Below, piece after piece: positions 41,514 through 51,518 of a DNA stretch of 64,000 bases. The translations under genes were made by a program, and so were the position numbers. The notes under the pieces were generated by a model that made no database searches, was not told the origin of the DNA, and saw nothing but the letters and a program-made list of their open reading frames with translations. Position 1 is the stretch's first letter; each line of letters starts with the position of its first letter. Location of the stretch: assembly GCF_900454895.1 (NCBI RefSeq), contig NZ_UGTA01000001.1:186001-250000 (forward strand). The letters run 5' to 3'. Source of the DNA: Phocoenobacter uteri (lineage in GTDB: Bacteria > Pseudomonadota > Gammaproteobacteria > Enterobacterales > Pasteurellaceae).

Positions 41514-41575
41514 AAGCGGTTAGATTTTATTTAATTTTTGCAATTTGTAAATTTTGATAAAAATCTGACCGCTAT
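41514..41575. terminator. Inverted uptake-sequence pair after the viperin gene
   Basis: AAGCGGTTAGATTTT and AAAAATCTGACCGCT face each other between the viperin gene and ygfB. They can pair as a bidirectional terminator for these convergent genes. Confidence 0.55.
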
Positions 41576-41614
41576 ATTATGCTAGAGAGAGCAAAATGCT
41601 CTACGGATATTGAG

Positions 41615-42166
41615 TTAATGCAGTTGCTTTTTATCACTCTCTTTTACTGATAACGCAAAATGGCTATGTAAAAATAGTGCGACAACTCGCAGATATTCAA
41701 TAATTTCATCGGCTGCACTAGCAAGTTCAGCTGGGTTATCTTGCTCGTCATAACCTAGTTTTGAAATTTCATTTAAGTCATCAAGTGCTTCGCCCACTTC
41801 ATCTTTTTCTGTTTGAAATTTTGGTTGAGCTAAGCCGATACCGAGCATAAAATGGCTTGTCCAATCTGCGATCTTATCCGCCATTTTAAATCCGTCATCA
41901 TTATCATCAAAACAAAGTTGGAATTGTGTATCCGCCTGAGAATAGCTCTCTGTAAGCTGTTGGTAAAACTCAGTCAATTTTTTTAACGGAATTTGTGAAA
42001 AACAATGTCCATCATTGGTAAATTGATAAGTCAGCGTCTGCCAAGATTCATCTTTAATGCCACCAGCGACTAAGCCACTGAGGAAGCCATGAAACTCTGC
42101 AGGGGTATATTCGATTTGTAATTCAGCGATTAGCTGTTTAAATTCATTTAATTTTGTTATTGCCAT
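41615..42166 (-). CDS. ygfB: YgfB, UPF0149 family protein
   Basis: A 183-residue acidic cytoplasmic protein from the Met at 42166 (MAITKLNEFKQLIAELQ). Conserved UPF0149 features are TPAEFHGFLSGLVAGG near residue 20, WTSHFMLGIGLAQ and the C-terminal AADEIIEYLRVVALFLHSHF. A longer frame to 42262 overlaps the divergent zapA start and is rejected. The ygfB/zapA divergent pair matches E. coli. The molecular role of YgfB is not established in this family generally. Confidence 0.9.
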   Translation of the reverse strand: MAITKLNEFKQLIAELQIEYTPAEFHGFLSGLVAGGIKDESWQTLTYQFTNDGHCFSQIPLKKLTEFYQQLTESYSQADTQFQLCFDDNDDGFKMADKIADWTSHFMLGIGLAQPKFQTEKDEVGEALDDLNEISKLGYDEQDNPAELASAADEIIEYLRVVALFLHSHFALSVKESDKKQLH

Positions 42167-42235
42167 AATTGTGTTATTTATCATTGTCTCAAAGAATGGC
42201 ATAATAGCAAAAATTTTAAGATTGCGTGAGGATTT

Positions 42236-42547
42236 ATGCCAAAGAATAATATTGAAATTCAAATTTTAGGACAATCAATCAAACTTTATTGTCCAGAGCA
42301 ACAACAAGAATCACTATTTGAATATGCACAACTGCTAGAAGAACGAGTTGCAAAACTAAAACAAGAATCGAAAATTATTCAGCTTGAAAAGATATTAACG
42401 ATTGTGGCATTAAATCTACAATTTGAATTAGCACAGGAAAAAGAGAAAAGTAATGAAGTGCAAGAAGGGTTAGTTTCTTGCTTGAAAAAACTAGATTCGT
42501 CGTTAGGAAATTTAAAATTTAATGACGAAGAGCAAATAAATCCTTAA
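42236..42547 (+). CDS. zapA: ZapA, cell division protein
   Basis: A 103-residue FtsZ-ring associated protein. N-terminal IEIQILGQSIKLYCPEQQQESL matches the ZapA globular domain and the remainder is a coiled coil (about residues 45-95) that bundles FtsZ filaments. Its position divergent from ygfB and immediately upstream of 6S RNA is the standard ygfB-zapA-ssrS arrangement. Confidence 0.9.
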   Translation: MPKNNIEIQILGQSIKLYCPEQQQESLFEYAQLLEERVAKLKQESKIIQLEKILTIVALNLQFELAQEKEKSNEVQEGLVSCLKKLDSSLGNLKFNDEEQINP

Positions 42548-42611
42548 AAAGGCGAAAAATTAGTAAATTAGAACAATAAAGACTAGGAATATTTAAAAAA
42601 TTCCGTTAGTA

Positions 42612-42795
42612 TTTGCACTACCTGAGGTGTTCGCTCGCTGGTTACGTCCCTGAGCCGATATCTAAAACCTTTTGAGTCTGAAATTCCATTATTGGTGAGC
42701 ATGCTCGCTTGTTCGAGAAGCCTAAAAATAATTATTTTGACTCCCTTGAACCTTATGGTTCAGGACCACTCCGGTAACGGCACTTCGGGTACTTT
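42612..42795 (+). ncRNA. ssrS: 6S RNA
   Basis: A roughly 184-nt RNA. The closing stem pairs ACCTGAGGTG near the 5' end with CACTTCGGGT near the 3' end. The conserved GTCCCTGAGCCGATA block and TGGTGAGCATGCTCG...TTCGAGAAGCC on the central bubble match 6S RNA of E. coli and Haemophilus. 6S RNA mimics an open promoter and sequesters sigma-70 RNA polymerase. It lies downstream of zapA; the ygfA gene that often follows is absent here. Ends are estimated from the stem. Confidence 0.93.
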
Positions 42796-42872
42796 CAACT
42801 TTCTTTCCTTTTGTCACTTTTCAATAAAAATTCATATATTGCTTTTAAGGTAAATTTTGTTTTACAAAAAGC

Positions 42873-42908
42873 AAAACCACTTTTAAGGATGAAGTCAAAA
42901 GTGGTTTT
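42873..42908. terminator. Bidirectional terminator between 6S RNA and dapA
   Basis: AAAACCACTTTT and AAAAGTGGTTTT form a 12-bp stem, with T-rich flanks on both strands. It serves dapA on the minus strand and possibly the 6S precursor. Confidence 0.7.
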
Positions 42909-42929
42909 ATTCTGAGAAGATAAAATAAA

Positions 42930-43823
42930 TTAGTCGAGCAACCCTGCTTGTTTTAATGAATCTAGCATAATTTCTTGTGATTTTTCTGAAAGTGGTACAA
43001 GCGGTAAGCGAACACTTGGATCGCTAATCAATCCTAATTTGTGTGCAGCCCATTTTGCTGGCACTGGATTAGATTCTACAAAAAGATTTTTATGCAATGG
43101 CATTAAACGTTGGTTGATCGTTTCCGCTTCTTCGATTCGCCCTTCACGAACTAATTCGCACATAATCGCCATATCTTTGGCAACGATATTATTGGTTACA
43201 GAAATGACACCTTGTCCGCCTAATTTCATTGTTTCAAAGCCTGTCGCATCATCGCCACTTAGGAAAATAAAATCTTCGCCTGCAAGGGATTTTATTTTAG
43301 CTAAACGACTTACATCGCCTGTTGCTTCTTTAATTCCGATAATATTGGGAATTTCTGCCAAACGTGCTACTGTTTCAGGCAGAATATCACTACTAGTTCG
43401 ACCTGGTACATTATATAAAATTTGAGGAAAATCAGTGTTTGCTGCGATAGTTTTATAATGTTGATATAAACCTTCTTGGGTTGGTTTATTGTAGTAAGGT
43501 GCAACACTTAAACAACCGATAATATCAATATTTTCTAGTAATTTTGCGGTTGCCATTGCATCACGAGTGCAGTTTGAACCAGCCCCTGCGATGACAGGAA
43601 TTTTTCCTTGTGCAAACTCAACGGTTTTTTTAACAACCTCGATGTGTTCTTTGATATTTAGCGTTGGGGATTCGCCTGTTGTGCCGACTGCGACGATGGC
43701 ATCAGTACCAGATTGAATATGGTATTCAACTAATTTTTGTAAATCATCAAAATTAACGTCGCCGTTTGCTTTCATTGGGGTGATGAGGGCGGTGATACTA
43801 CCGCAAAATAAAGGTGCATTCAT
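42930..43823 (-). CDS. dapA: DapA, 4-hydroxy-tetrahydrodipicolinate synthase
   Basis: A 297-residue TIM-barrel aldolase condensing pyruvate and aspartate semialdehyde at the start of lysine/diaminopimelate synthesis. Family features are [26 protein letters not shown], the catalytic tyrosine in LYNVPGRTS and the Schiff-base lysine in [10 protein letters not shown]. Length is standard. An uptake core (ACAAGCGGT near 43000) lies in the gene. No lysine riboswitch is visible upstream. Confidence 0.97.
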   Translation of the reverse strand: MNAPLFCGSITALITPMKANGDVNFDDLQKLVEYHIQSGTDAIVAVGTTGESPTLNIKEHIEVVKKTVEFAQGKIPVIAGAGSNCTRDAMATAKLLENIDIIGCLSVAPYYNKPTQEGLYQHYKTIAANTDFPQILYNVPGRTSSDILPETVARLAEIPNIIGIKEATGDVSRLAKIKSLAGEDFIFLSGDDATGFETMKLGGQGVISVTNNIVAKDMAIMCELVREGRIEEAETINQRLMPLHKNLFVESNPVPAKWAAHKLGLISDPSVRLPLVPLSEKSQEIMLDSLKQAGLLD

Positions 43824-43970
43824 TGTTATGACTCCTGCTTTTTAATATTAGAATGTGTTTGGCATAAAATTGAGGCTAGCTTGCCAAAAATTAGGGGGAA
43901 TATGCAAGTGATTTTTGATCTTTTTATGCGTTATATCATTTAATCTTTACAAAAAATTTATCCCTAACAA

Positions 43971-43986
43971 ACGAAAACGTTTGCGT
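43971..43986. promoter_or_regulatory. PurR operator upstream of uraA
   Basis: ACGAAAACGTTTGCGT matches 15 of 16 positions of the PurR consensus ACGCAAACGTTTGCGT. It is 52 bases before the uraA start, fitting repression of base uptake when purines are plentiful. Confidence 0.8.
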
Positions 43987-44037
43987 AATTGTGTCAGTTC
44001 TGTATAATTTTCCAGATTTTTTAACTTCGGAGATATT

Positions 44038-45264
44038 ATGACAACTGAAAATATTAGCCCTGCAAAGCAATCATTCATTGGTTTACAGATGTTATTTGTT
44101 GCTTTTGGGGCATTGGTTCTTGTGCCATTGATTACAGGGCTTAACCCTAACACCGCATTACTTACCGCTGGCGTCGGCACACTTCTTTTCCAACTTTGTA
44201 CTAAACGTCAAGTTCCGATTTTTCTTGCTTCTTCCTTTGCTTTTATTGCCCCAATACAATATGGCGTACAGCAATGGGGTATTTCTGTAACAATGGGTGG
44301 GCTAGTTTTTACTGGACTCACCTATTTTTTATTAAGTGCTTTAGTAAAATTTAAAGGCGCAGCTATTTTAGATAAACTGTTTCCTCCAGTTGTTGTTGGC
44401 CCGATCATTATTATTATTGGTTTAGGATTAGCACCTGTGGCGGTTGATATGGCGATTGGTAAAACCAGTAACGTACCTTATGAGCAAGCTGTGATTGTTT
44501 CAATGGTTACCCTAGTTACGACTTTAGTGATTGCCGTATTTGCAAAAGGATTGATGAAACTTGTTCCTATTTTGTTTGCTATCGTTGTAGGTTATATTCT
44601 CTCTATCTTTATGGGATTAGTAGATTTTCAGCCAGTTATTGATGCAAAATGGTTTAGCTTACCAGAGTTCACGACACCAGAATTTAAGTTGGAAGCTATC
44701 TTATATTTACTTCCTATTTCACTTGCCCCAGCCGTAGAACACGTGGGTGGCATTATGGCAATTAGTTCAGTTGCAGGGAAAAATTATTTAGAAAAACCAG
44801 GATTGCATCGCACGTTGTTGGGTGATGGTGTAGCAACATCAGCCGCAGCATTTTTAGGTGGCCCACCAAACACCACTTATGCTGAGGTAACAGGAGCAGT
44901 AATGCTAACGAAAAACTTCAATCCTAAAATTATGACTTGGGCTGCATTCTGGGCTATCGCGGTTTCTTTCTGTGGTAAAGTTGGGGCATTTTTACAGACT
45001 ATCCCAAATGTTGTGATGGGCGGAATAATGATGTTAGTATTTGGTTCTATCGCAGCGGTGGGAATGAGTACTTTAATTCGTGCCAAAGTTAATCTAGGCG
45101 AAGCCCGTAATCTATGTATTGTGTCTGTTGTGATGACTTTTGGTATTGGCGGAATGTTAATTGATGTGGGGATGTTCTCATTAAAAGGCATCAGCTTATG
45201 TGCGATTGTAGCGATTTTAATGAATTTATTATTACCGAAAGAGACTTCTAAATCAGAAGAGTAA
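44038..45264 (+). CDS. uraA: UraA-type uracil permease (NCS2)
   Basis: A 408-residue inner-membrane nucleobase:H+ symporter with about 14 helices. Diagnostic segments are FGALVLVPLITGLNPNTAL in the first helices, LASSFAFIAPI, the substrate-site APAVEHVGGIMAISSVAG and GDGVATSAAAFLGGPPNTTYAE. It matches the UraA branch rather than the AzgA branch found earlier in the window. A strong PurR box precedes it and a bidirectional terminator follows. Confidence 0.93.
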   Translation: MTTENISPAKQSFIGLQMLFVAFGALVLVPLITGLNPNTALLTAGVGTLLFQLCTKRQVPIFLASSFAFIAPIQYGVQQWGISVTMGGLVFTGLTYFLLSALVKFKGAAILDKLFPPVVVGPIIIIIGLGLAPVAVDMAIGKTSNVPYEQAVIVSMVTLVTTLVIAVFAKGLMKLVPILFAIVVGYILSIFMGLVDFQPVIDAKWFSLPEFTTPEFKLEAILYLLPISLAPAVEHVGGIMAISSVAGKNYLEKPGLHRTLLGDGVATSAAAFLGGPPNTTYAEVTGAVMLTKNFNPKIMTWAAFWAIAVSFCGKVGAFLQTIPNVVMGGIMMLVFGSIAAVGMSTLIRAKVNLGEARNLCIVSVVMTFGIGGMLIDVGMFSLKGISLCAIVAILMNLLLPKETSKSEE

Positions 45265-45291
45265 GCGGTTAAATTTTTATTAAAATTTACA

Positions 45292-45326
45292 AAAAAGGAC
45301 GCTTTATTTGATGAAGCGTCCTTTTG
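45292..45326. terminator. Bidirectional terminator after uraA
   Basis: AAAAGGACGCTT (45293-45304) and AAGCGTCCTTTT (45314-45325) form a perfect 12-bp stem between convergent uraA and the MFS gene. An uptake core precedes it at 45263. Confidence 0.8.
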
Positions 45327-45332
45327 CATTTT

Positions 45333-46475
45333 TTAGTTTTTCAATCTAGGCACAACAATAATCGCAGGTGCAACCAAAAGAGCCATCAAAAGAAAACTTA
45401 AACTTGGCGAGTAGCCATAAGTTAAACTTGCGAAGAGCGTAAATAACGCAGTGACACCACTAAATCCTAAACCAAAATATAAGCCCTGTAATTTAGGAAT
45501 CAATTCTGAATCTTGGTTTGAAATATAACGAATCATTGCAAAGTGAGCTAATCCAAAGGTGAAGGCATGAAGAATCTGTCCTAATGCTAATAATGGTATC
45601 GCAACGGTTGAGGCATATAAAACCCAACGGATAATTGCCAGCGTGGTTGCAATTATAATTAAATGATGTATTTTTTTATTCGCAAATAATTTGCCAGAGA
45701 TAAAGAATATGGCCACTTCAGAGGCAACAGATAATCCCCATAATAAACTTGCTGTTTGCGGATCGATACCTTGTGATTTCCAGTATAATGTGCTGTATGT
45801 GTAATATGTTGCGTGGGCAGCTTGAATAAGCGAGGTTGCAATCAACATTCTCAAAATAGTTTTATCTTTTAATAAAGATATATAACTTATTTTTGATGTG
45901 GTTTTACTTTTTTCAGGATCGACAAAATTGCAATTTGTTCCTAAAATTTGACCGCTTAACAGAAACACAAAAAAGCCTGTCATTAACCAAATGATAGTTT
46001 GTTCACCAAACCAACCTACGATATATCCAGTTGTCAACGACCCAACGACAAAAGCGATAGAGCCAAATAAACGGCTTTTACCATAATCGATTCCCACTTG
46101 TTTTTGCCACGTAGAGGCAATTGCATCACCGATTGTCATCGCACCACCATTTACGATATGGAAGAAAGCGAAAGCAGGCAATAACCACCAGATTGAGCTA
46201 ACAGTGTATGCCATTAAAATACAAGCGATTAACATTAACACGGATAATAGTCGTGCTACATTTAATAATCGGCTAGGGCGAGTGACGATTTGAGGTGTTA
46301 CAATGCTACCTAAGAAACGGAAAAGATAACCAGAAGCAAGTAAAAAACCGATAATTTCACTGGAATAATCATTGTATTCTAACCAGATAGGAAAAAATGG
46401 CATCAGCACACCATAGGTGCAGAAATAGCCGAAAAAGTTAAAAGATGTCCATTGAAAAGGCGAAAGTTTCATCAT
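45333..46475 (-). CDS. MFS transporter, HcaT-like
   Basis: A 380-residue, 12-helix major facilitator of the phenylpropionate-permease-like (HcaT/YcaD-type) group, indicated by the N-terminal FNFFGYFCTYGVLMPFFPIWL and GYLFRFLGSIVTPQIV. The substrate is not known for Pasteurellaceae members, and no aromatic degradation genes are near. It overlaps the end of proC by 4 bases (ATGA-type junction), so proC and this gene form one operon. An uptake core encodes LSGQILG-like sequence near 45950. Confidence 0.8.
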   Translation of the reverse strand: MMKLSPFQWTSFNFFGYFCTYGVLMPFFPIWLEYNDYSSEIIGFLLASGYLFRFLGSIVTPQIVTRPSRLLNVARLLSVLMLIACILMAYTVSSIWWLLPAFAFFHIVNGGAMTIGDAIASTWQKQVGIDYGKSRLFGSIAFVVGSLTTGYIVGWFGEQTIIWLMTGFFVFLLSGQILGTNCNFVDPEKSKTTSKISYISLLKDKTILRMLIATSLIQAAHATYYTYSTLYWKSQGIDPQTASLLWGLSVASEVAIFFISGKLFANKKIHHLIIIATTLAIIRWVLYASTVAIPLLALGQILHAFTFGLAHFAMIRYISNQDSELIPKLQGLYFGLGFSGVTALFTLFASLTYGYSPSLSFLLMALLVAPAIIVVPRLKN

Positions 46476-47290
46476 AATGATTGCTCCATTTCTTCTGCTC
46501 GCGTAATAACAGCAAGCATTGCTTCATTCACAATTTGAGTAAGGTTATGTTGATTAAATACATTCAGTGCTTCTGCGGTTGTTCCCCCTTTTGACGTTAC
46601 ATTTTCTCTTAATTGAGAAAGGGAAACATCAGGATTTTGTGCAACTAACTTTGTTGCCCCAAGTGCTACTGATTGCACGAGATCACGAGCATCTTGCTCG
46701 CTAAATCCCATTTGGATAGCTGATTGTTGCATTGCTTCCATAAAGCTAAAAAAGTATGCTGGGCTTGAGCCTGTGATTGCTGTAATTTGGTTTAACTTAC
46801 ATTCTTCTTCAACCCAATAACATTTACCCACCGCATTCATTAAGGTTTCCGTAAAGTGTTTAGCGGTTAGATTTACATGAGATTTTGCAAATAATCCAGT
46901 TACCCCTTCCCCGATTAAAGCAGGTGTATTTGGCATTGTTCGAATAATATTTTTTGCACTTGGTAATAGGGTTTCCAAACGATGAATTGAAATGCCAGCA
47001 GCAATAGATATAATCCATTTATCTGAAAAATCAATTTCTGAAAATTCACTACACACATCGCTCATCATTTGCGGTTTAACGGCAAGAATAATAACATCCG
47101 CGTGTTTAACTGCTTCTTTATTACTTAAATTAACGGTTATCCCTAACTCAGATAATTCTTGGCGACGAGTTTGATTGCTTTTATTGCAAGCGATAATTTG
47201 AGCAGGCGAGAAGCCTTTTTTTATTAAGCCACAAATTATCGCAAAAGCCATATTTCCAGCCCCAATAAAGGCTATTTTTTTATCTTTCAT
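46472..47290 (-). CDS. proC: ProC, pyrroline-5-carboxylate reductase
   Basis: A 272-residue Rossmann-fold enzyme making proline from pyrroline-5-carboxylate with NAD(P)H. The N-terminal KKIAFIGAGNMAFAIICGL, ILAVKPQMM, and the C-terminal signature with LRENVTSKGGTTAEALNVF are clear. The ATG at 47290 has AAGGA 4 bases upstream; the longer TTG-initiated version from 47308 runs through that site and is rejected. Confidence 0.95.
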   Translation of the reverse strand: MKDKKIAFIGAGNMAFAIICGLIKKGFSPAQIIACNKSNQTRRQELSELGITVNLSNKEAVKHADVIILAVKPQMMSDVCSEFSEIDFSDKWIISIAAGISIHRLETLLPSAKNIIRTMPNTPALIGEGVTGLFAKSHVNLTAKHFTETLMNAVGKCYWVEEECKLNQITAITGSSPAYFFSFMEAMQQSAIQMGFSEQDARDLVQSVALGATKLVAQNPDVSLSQLRENVTSKGGTTAEALNVFNQHNLTQIVNEAMLAVITRAEEMEQSL

Positions 47291-47502
47291 AACATCCTTT
47301 TTCTGCAAGTTTGAATTTTGCGAATATTAGCATTTTTGTAAAAAAAAGCGAATAAAATGTGTCGTGAACAATCAATTTTAAAAAGGAATATTCTCCATTA
47401 GATTAACAGGAAAAAGAAATAAAAAGGTTATTTTAAATTTGATACTAAATATTCTTTTATCACATTTATGTTTAACTTTACTTTCTATTTCGCTCAAAAA
47501 AT

Positions 47503-47518
47503 TGCGATAAATGTCACA
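47503..47518. promoter_or_regulatory. Possible CRP site upstream of glpD
   Basis: TGCGATAAATGTCACA matches the CRP consensus TGTGA-N6-TCACA except for one base in the left arm. It is about 85 bases before the glpD start; catabolite control of glycerol genes is common. The rest of the 290-bp gap after proC holds nothing I recognise. Confidence 0.5.
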
Positions 47519-47601
47519 AAAACGAAAAAAGAAGGTTGTTTTTGTTTTTTTTATGGCATATTTTATCACTTAGAGATTATTTGTTTTTGGAGAATGAAAT
47601 T

Positions 47602-49164
47602 ATGAAAAGAGTAGATCTAGTACAAAATATTGAAAATAAGGATGCTTGGGATGTGATTGTTATCGGTGGTGGTGCAACAGGATTAGGGGTTGCATTAGAT
47701 GCCGTTACTCGTGGTTATTCAACATTATTATTAGAAGCAAATGACTTTGCGAAAGGAACATCAAGCCGTTCAACCAAATTAGTACACGGTGGGGTGCGTT
47801 ACTTAGCACAAGGTAATGTCGCTTTAGTTCGTGAGGCATTGAGAGAGCGTGGTCGTTTAGCACAAAATGCACCGCATTTATTTAAAACACAGCCTTTTAT
47901 TATTCCGGGTGAAAAATGGTGGACAGCACCTTACTATACTTTTGGGTTAATGATTTATGATTTATTGGCGGGTAAATTAAGTATTGGTCGCACGAGTTAT
48001 GTCTCAAAAGGTGAATCTCGTAAACGCTTAAAAGGGGTGAAAGAAAGCAAATTAAATGCAGGTGTTTGTTATTACGATGGTCAGTTTGATGATGCTCGTT
48101 TAGCAACAACATTAGCACAATCTATTGTCGATAATGGCGGTACAGTATTAAATTATTGCCGTGTGACAGATTTACAAAAAGATGCTGCGGGCAAAGTAAG
48201 CGGGGTTTGTTGTAAAGATACGATTAGCGGTAAAGAATATACCTTAAAAGCAAAAGCCGTTGTGAATGCAACAGGTGTATTTGCGAATGATATTATGGCA
48301 ATGGACGAACCCGGTAGTAAAGCCCGTATCGTACCAAGTCAAGGAATCCATCTTATCTTAGATCGTGATTTCTTACCAAATGATGATGCGTTAATGGTAC
48401 CAAAAACAAGCGATGGTCGTGTGTTATTTGCTGTGCCTTGGCATAATAAAATTGTGGTTGGAACAACAGATACTTTAGTGAAAGATGCCGATTATGAGCC
48501 AAAACCAATCGATCAAGAAGTACAGTTTATTTTAGATACGGCAAAAGATTATCTTACCAAAGCCCCAACACGTGAAGATGTACGCAGTGTGTTTGCTGGC
48601 TTGCGTCCACTTGCCGCACCAAAAGAAGAAGGTAAATCAACTAAAGAGGTGTCTCGTAGCCATAAAGTAGAAGTGTCTGATTCAGGGCTTGTGCATATTC
48701 TTGGGGGTAAATGGACAACTTACCGTCAAATGGCGGAAGATACTGTGGATGCAGCAATTGAAAGCGGTCTAATTTTTGCAAAACCTTGTAAAACCGTTGA
48801 TTTACGCTTGCACGGGTATGATAAAAATATTCACTTAGATGATTCCCATCTTTCTCCTTATGGAACGGATGCGAAAGAAATCGAAGCATTAGCACAAAGT
48901 GATGAAAAATATGCAGCACTGATCCATAAAGATCACCCTTATACCTACGCACAAGTTAGATGGGCGATGGATAATGAATTAGCAACCACGTTGGAAGACG
49001 TGTTAGCAAGACGTATACGTTTACTTTTCCTTGACGCTCGTGCAGCAGGAGAAGTAGCTCAAAGCGTAGCTGAGTTTATGGCTACACATTTAGGTTGGAG
49101 TGAAGAACGTGTAAACCAAGAAGTAAGTGCGTTTACTCAATTAGTTAAACAATACTTATTATAA
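47602..49164 (+). CDS. glpD: GlpD-type FAD-dependent glycerol-3-phosphate dehydrogenase
   Basis: A 520-residue flavoprotein oxidising glycerol-3-phosphate to dihydroxyacetone phosphate and feeding the quinone pool. The FAD motif VIGGGATGLGVALDAVTRG begins near residue 22; STKLVHGGVRYLAQGNVALV and HILGGKWTTYRQMA are family blocks. The sequence differs notably from the E. coli GlpD type in the central region (PFIIPGEKWWTAPYY, VGTTDTLVKDADYEP). The ATG at 47602 is preferred (GGAG 9 bases upstream; 47536 would add a hydrophobic tail). A strong terminator separates it from glpK. Confidence 0.93.
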   Translation: MKRVDLVQNIENKDAWDVIVIGGGATGLGVALDAVTRGYSTLLLEANDFAKGTSSRSTKLVHGGVRYLAQGNVALVREALRERGRLAQNAPHLFKTQPFIIPGEKWWTAPYYTFGLMIYDLLAGKLSIGRTSYVSKGESRKRLKGVKESKLNAGVCYYDGQFDDARLATTLAQSIVDNGGTVLNYCRVTDLQKDAAGKVSGVCCKDTISGKEYTLKAKAVVNATGVFANDIMAMDEPGSKARIVPSQGIHLILDRDFLPNDDALMVPKTSDGRVLFAVPWHNKIVVGTTDTLVKDADYEPKPIDQEVQFILDTAKDYLTKAPTREDVRSVFAGLRPLAAPKEEGKSTKEVSRSHKVEVSDSGLVHILGGKWTTYRQMAEDTVDAAIESGLIFAKPCKTVDLRLHGYDKNIHLDDSHLSPYGTDAKEIEALAQSDEKYAALIHKDHPYTYAQVRWAMDNELATTLEDVLARRIRLLFLDARAAGEVAQSVAEFMATHLGWSEERVNQEVSAFTQLVKQYLL

Positions 49165-49172
49165 TGTAATTT

Positions 49173-49200
49173 AGGGCTGACATTTTGTTAGCCCTTTTTA
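49173..49200 (+). terminator. Terminator between glpD and glpK
   Basis: AGGGCTGACA and TGTTAGCCCT form a 10-bp stem (one G-T pair), 3-base loop, followed by TTTTT. It lies directly after glpD, so glpK-glpF may be transcribed by readthrough or from their own short promoter. Confidence 0.75.
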
Positions 49201-49226
49201 TTCAATCTCAAACATAGGAGTACAGT

Positions 49227-50720
49227 ATGTCAAAATACATTATTGCTTTAGATCAAGGTACAACCTCATCTCGTGCGATTATTTTCAATCACAGTGGCGA
49301 AATTGTAAATGTTGCTCAAAAAGAGTTTACACAGCATTTTCCACAAAGTGGTTGGGTAGAGCATAACCCAGAAGCGATTTGGAGTACCCAAATTTCTGTA
49401 ATGAGTGAAGCGATGACAAAAGCAAGAATTAAGGAAGATGAAATTGCTGCTGTGGGGATCACAAACCAACGTGAAACCACTATGATTTGGGATAGAAAAA
49501 CCGGTGAACCTATTGCACGTGCAATCGTGTGGCAAGACCGTCGTACCGCTCGTTATTGCGATACTTTAAAAGAAGAATATGGCGAAGTGATTCGTAAAAA
49601 AACAGGTTTAGTAATTGATGCTTATTTCTCTGCAAGTAAAATTAAATGGTTATTAGATAATGTTGAAGGTGCGAGAGAACGTGCAGAAAAAGGCGAATTA
49701 GCATTTGGTACAATGGATTCTTGGCTAGTGTGGCGTTTAACCGAAGGAAAAGTTCATATTACAGATGTCACCAACGCAAGCCGTACCATGATTTATAATA
49801 TCCACGATATGCAATGGGATGAAGAATTATTAAAATTATTTGATATTCCAAAATCATTATTACCAGAAGTAAAATCAAGCAGTGAAATTTATGGTTATGT
49901 AGATTCTCGTTACATTCCAGGTGGAAAAGTGCCTATTGCAGGTATTGCGGGCGACCAACAAGCAGCATTATTCGGTCAAATGTGTACCCAAAAAGGGATG
50001 GTTAAAACCACTTATGGAACAGGCTGTTTCTTATTGATGAACACAGGCGAAGAAGCAGTTGAATCTAAAAATAACCTATTAACCACAGTGGCGTGGCAAA
50101 TTGGCGGTAAAACTACTTACGCACTAGAAGGTGGTGTGTTCGTTGGTGGTGCTGCAATTCAATGGGTACGTGATGGTTTACGCTCAATTCGTACTGCTGA
50201 TGCAATCAACGGTTTAGCCTCAATGGTAGAAGATAACGGCGGAGTTTACTTCGTTCCAGCATTGGCAGGTATGGGGGCGCCATATTGGGATCAATACGCT
50301 CGTGGTACGATTATTGGTATTACGCGTGGAACAACAGACGCTCACATTGCGCGTGCAACCTTAGAAGGTATTGCATTTGAAGTATATGACATTGTAAAAG
50401 CAATGGAAGCAGACTCAGGCGTTGCAACCAAAGAATTACGTGTGGACGGTGGTGCAGCAGCAAGTAACTTATTAATGCAAATTCAATCAGATATTTTCCA
50501 ATTTAATGTGGTGCGCCCACAAGTATTAGAAACCACAGCGCTTGGTGCGGCTTACCTTGCAGGTTTAGCGGTGGGATTCTGGAAAGATACCGATGATATT
50601 TCAGCACAATGGAAAAAAGATCGTGTATTCAACCCAGAATTAGAACAACAAAAAGTTGATCATATGTTGAAATATTGGCACAAAGCAGTAAATGCTGCGC
50701 GTCACTGGATTGAAGAATAG
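49227..50720 (+). CDS. glpK: GlpK, glycerol kinase
   Basis: A 497-residue FGGY-family kinase phosphorylating glycerol with ATP. N-terminal [14 protein letters not shown], the glycerol-binding TNQRET and WQDRRT, and the second FGGY signature [20 protein letters not shown] are present; [13 protein letters not shown] and the nucleotide-binding [14 protein letters not shown] follow. The EIIA-Glc-contacting region cannot be judged by eye. It is followed 9 bases later by glpF, forming the usual uptake-phosphorylation pair in the reverse order of E. coli glpFK. Confidence 0.97.
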   Translation: MSKYIIALDQGTTSSRAIIFNHSGEIVNVAQKEFTQHFPQSGWVEHNPEAIWSTQISVMSEAMTKARIKEDEIAAVGITNQRETTMIWDRKTGEPIARAIVWQDRRTARYCDTLKEEYGEVIRKKTGLVIDAYFSASKIKWLLDNVEGARERAEKGELAFGTMDSWLVWRLTEGKVHITDVTNASRTMIYNIHDMQWDEELLKLFDIPKSLLPEVKSSSEIYGYVDSRYIPGGKVPIAGIAGDQQAALFGQMCTQKGMVKTTYGTGCFLLMNTGEEAVESKNNLLTTVAWQIGGKTTYALEGGVFVGGAAIQWVRDGLRSIRTADAINGLASMVEDNGGVYFVPALAGMGAPYWDQYARGTIIGITRGTTDAHIARATLEGIAFEVYDIVKAMEADSGVATKELRVDGGAAASNLLMQIQSDIFQFNVVRPQVLETTALGAAYLAGLAVGFWKDTDDISAQWKKDRVFNPELEQQKVDHMLKYWHKAVNAARHWIEE

Positions 50721-50729
50721 GAGGCTATT

Positions 50730-51470
50730 ATGAGTCCATTTGTTGCAGAAATTGTCGGCACAGCCTTATTGATTTTACTCGGTAACGGCGTGGTTGCAAA
50801 CTGTGTTTTAAAAGACACTAAAACCGGTGGCGGAAGCTGGATGGTCATTACCACCGCTTGGGCATTTGCGGTGTTTATTGGGGTTGTGGTTGCAGGACCA
50901 TACTCAGGTGCACATATGAATCCAGCGGTAACGGTTGGTTTAGCTGTTGCGGGTTTATTCTCTTGGGCAAGCGTTGTACCTTATATCATCGCACAATTTA
51001 TTGGTGCAATGATTGGGGCGACATTAGTCTATTGTTTCTTCATCGATCACTTCAAAGCAACGGATAATGAAGGGGCAAAACGTGCGTGCTTCTCAACTGA
51101 GCCTGCCATTCGTAATATTAAAGTGAACTATATGAATGAAGTTATCGGCACATTTGTATTGATGTTCGTTATCTTCTACATTACAGGGGCATCAGTGACC
51201 TTACCAAATGTTGAAACAGCCGCACCAATCGGTTTAGGTTCAATCGGTGCATTACCTGTTGCGATTTTAGTTTGGGTTATTGGTTTAAGTTTAGGCGGAA
51301 CCACAGGTTATGCAATTAACCCTGCTCGTGATGGCGGACCACGCATAGTCTTAACATTATTAAGCAAAAAAGTAGGTGCAAAACCAGATTGGGCTTATGG
51401 TATCGTGCCATTAACAGCACCAATTGTGGGCGGTGTCATCGCAGCCCTATTGTTTAAAATCTTATCTTAA
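50730..51470 (+). CDS. glpF: GlpF, glycerol facilitator (aquaglyceroporin)
   Basis: A 246-residue MIP-family channel with six helices and two half-helices. The first NPA motif is GAHMNPAVTVGLA and the second is the GlpF-type NPARDGGPRI, whose Asp after NPAR marks glycerol rather than water channels. It follows glpK by 9 bases with an AGGAGG ribosome site, so the two are coupled. Confidence 0.96.
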   Translation: MSPFVAEIVGTALLILLGNGVVANCVLKDTKTGGGSWMVITTAWAFAVFIGVVVAGPYSGAHMNPAVTVGLAVAGLFSWASVVPYIIAQFIGAMIGATLVYCFFIDHFKATDNEGAKRACFSTEPAIRNIKVNYMNEVIGTFVLMFVIFYITGASVTLPNVETAAPIGLGSIGALPVAILVWVIGLSLGGTTGYAINPARDGGPRIVLTLLSKKVGAKPDWAYGIVPLTAPIVGGVIAALLFKILS

Positions 51471-51518
51471 TGATTTGATTTAGTCAGTCTGATCTTTTAG
51501 AATAGGCAAAAATCAAAG

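Noticed and set aside
43039..43425. Plus-strand 128-codon frame
   Set aside because: Antisense shadow of dapA, whose catalytic motifs are intact on the other strand.
43824..44037. Lysine riboswitch upstream of dapA
   Set aside because: The gap is only about 210 bases and shows none of the conserved lysine-aptamer blocks; a PurR box for uraA explains the one clear signal.
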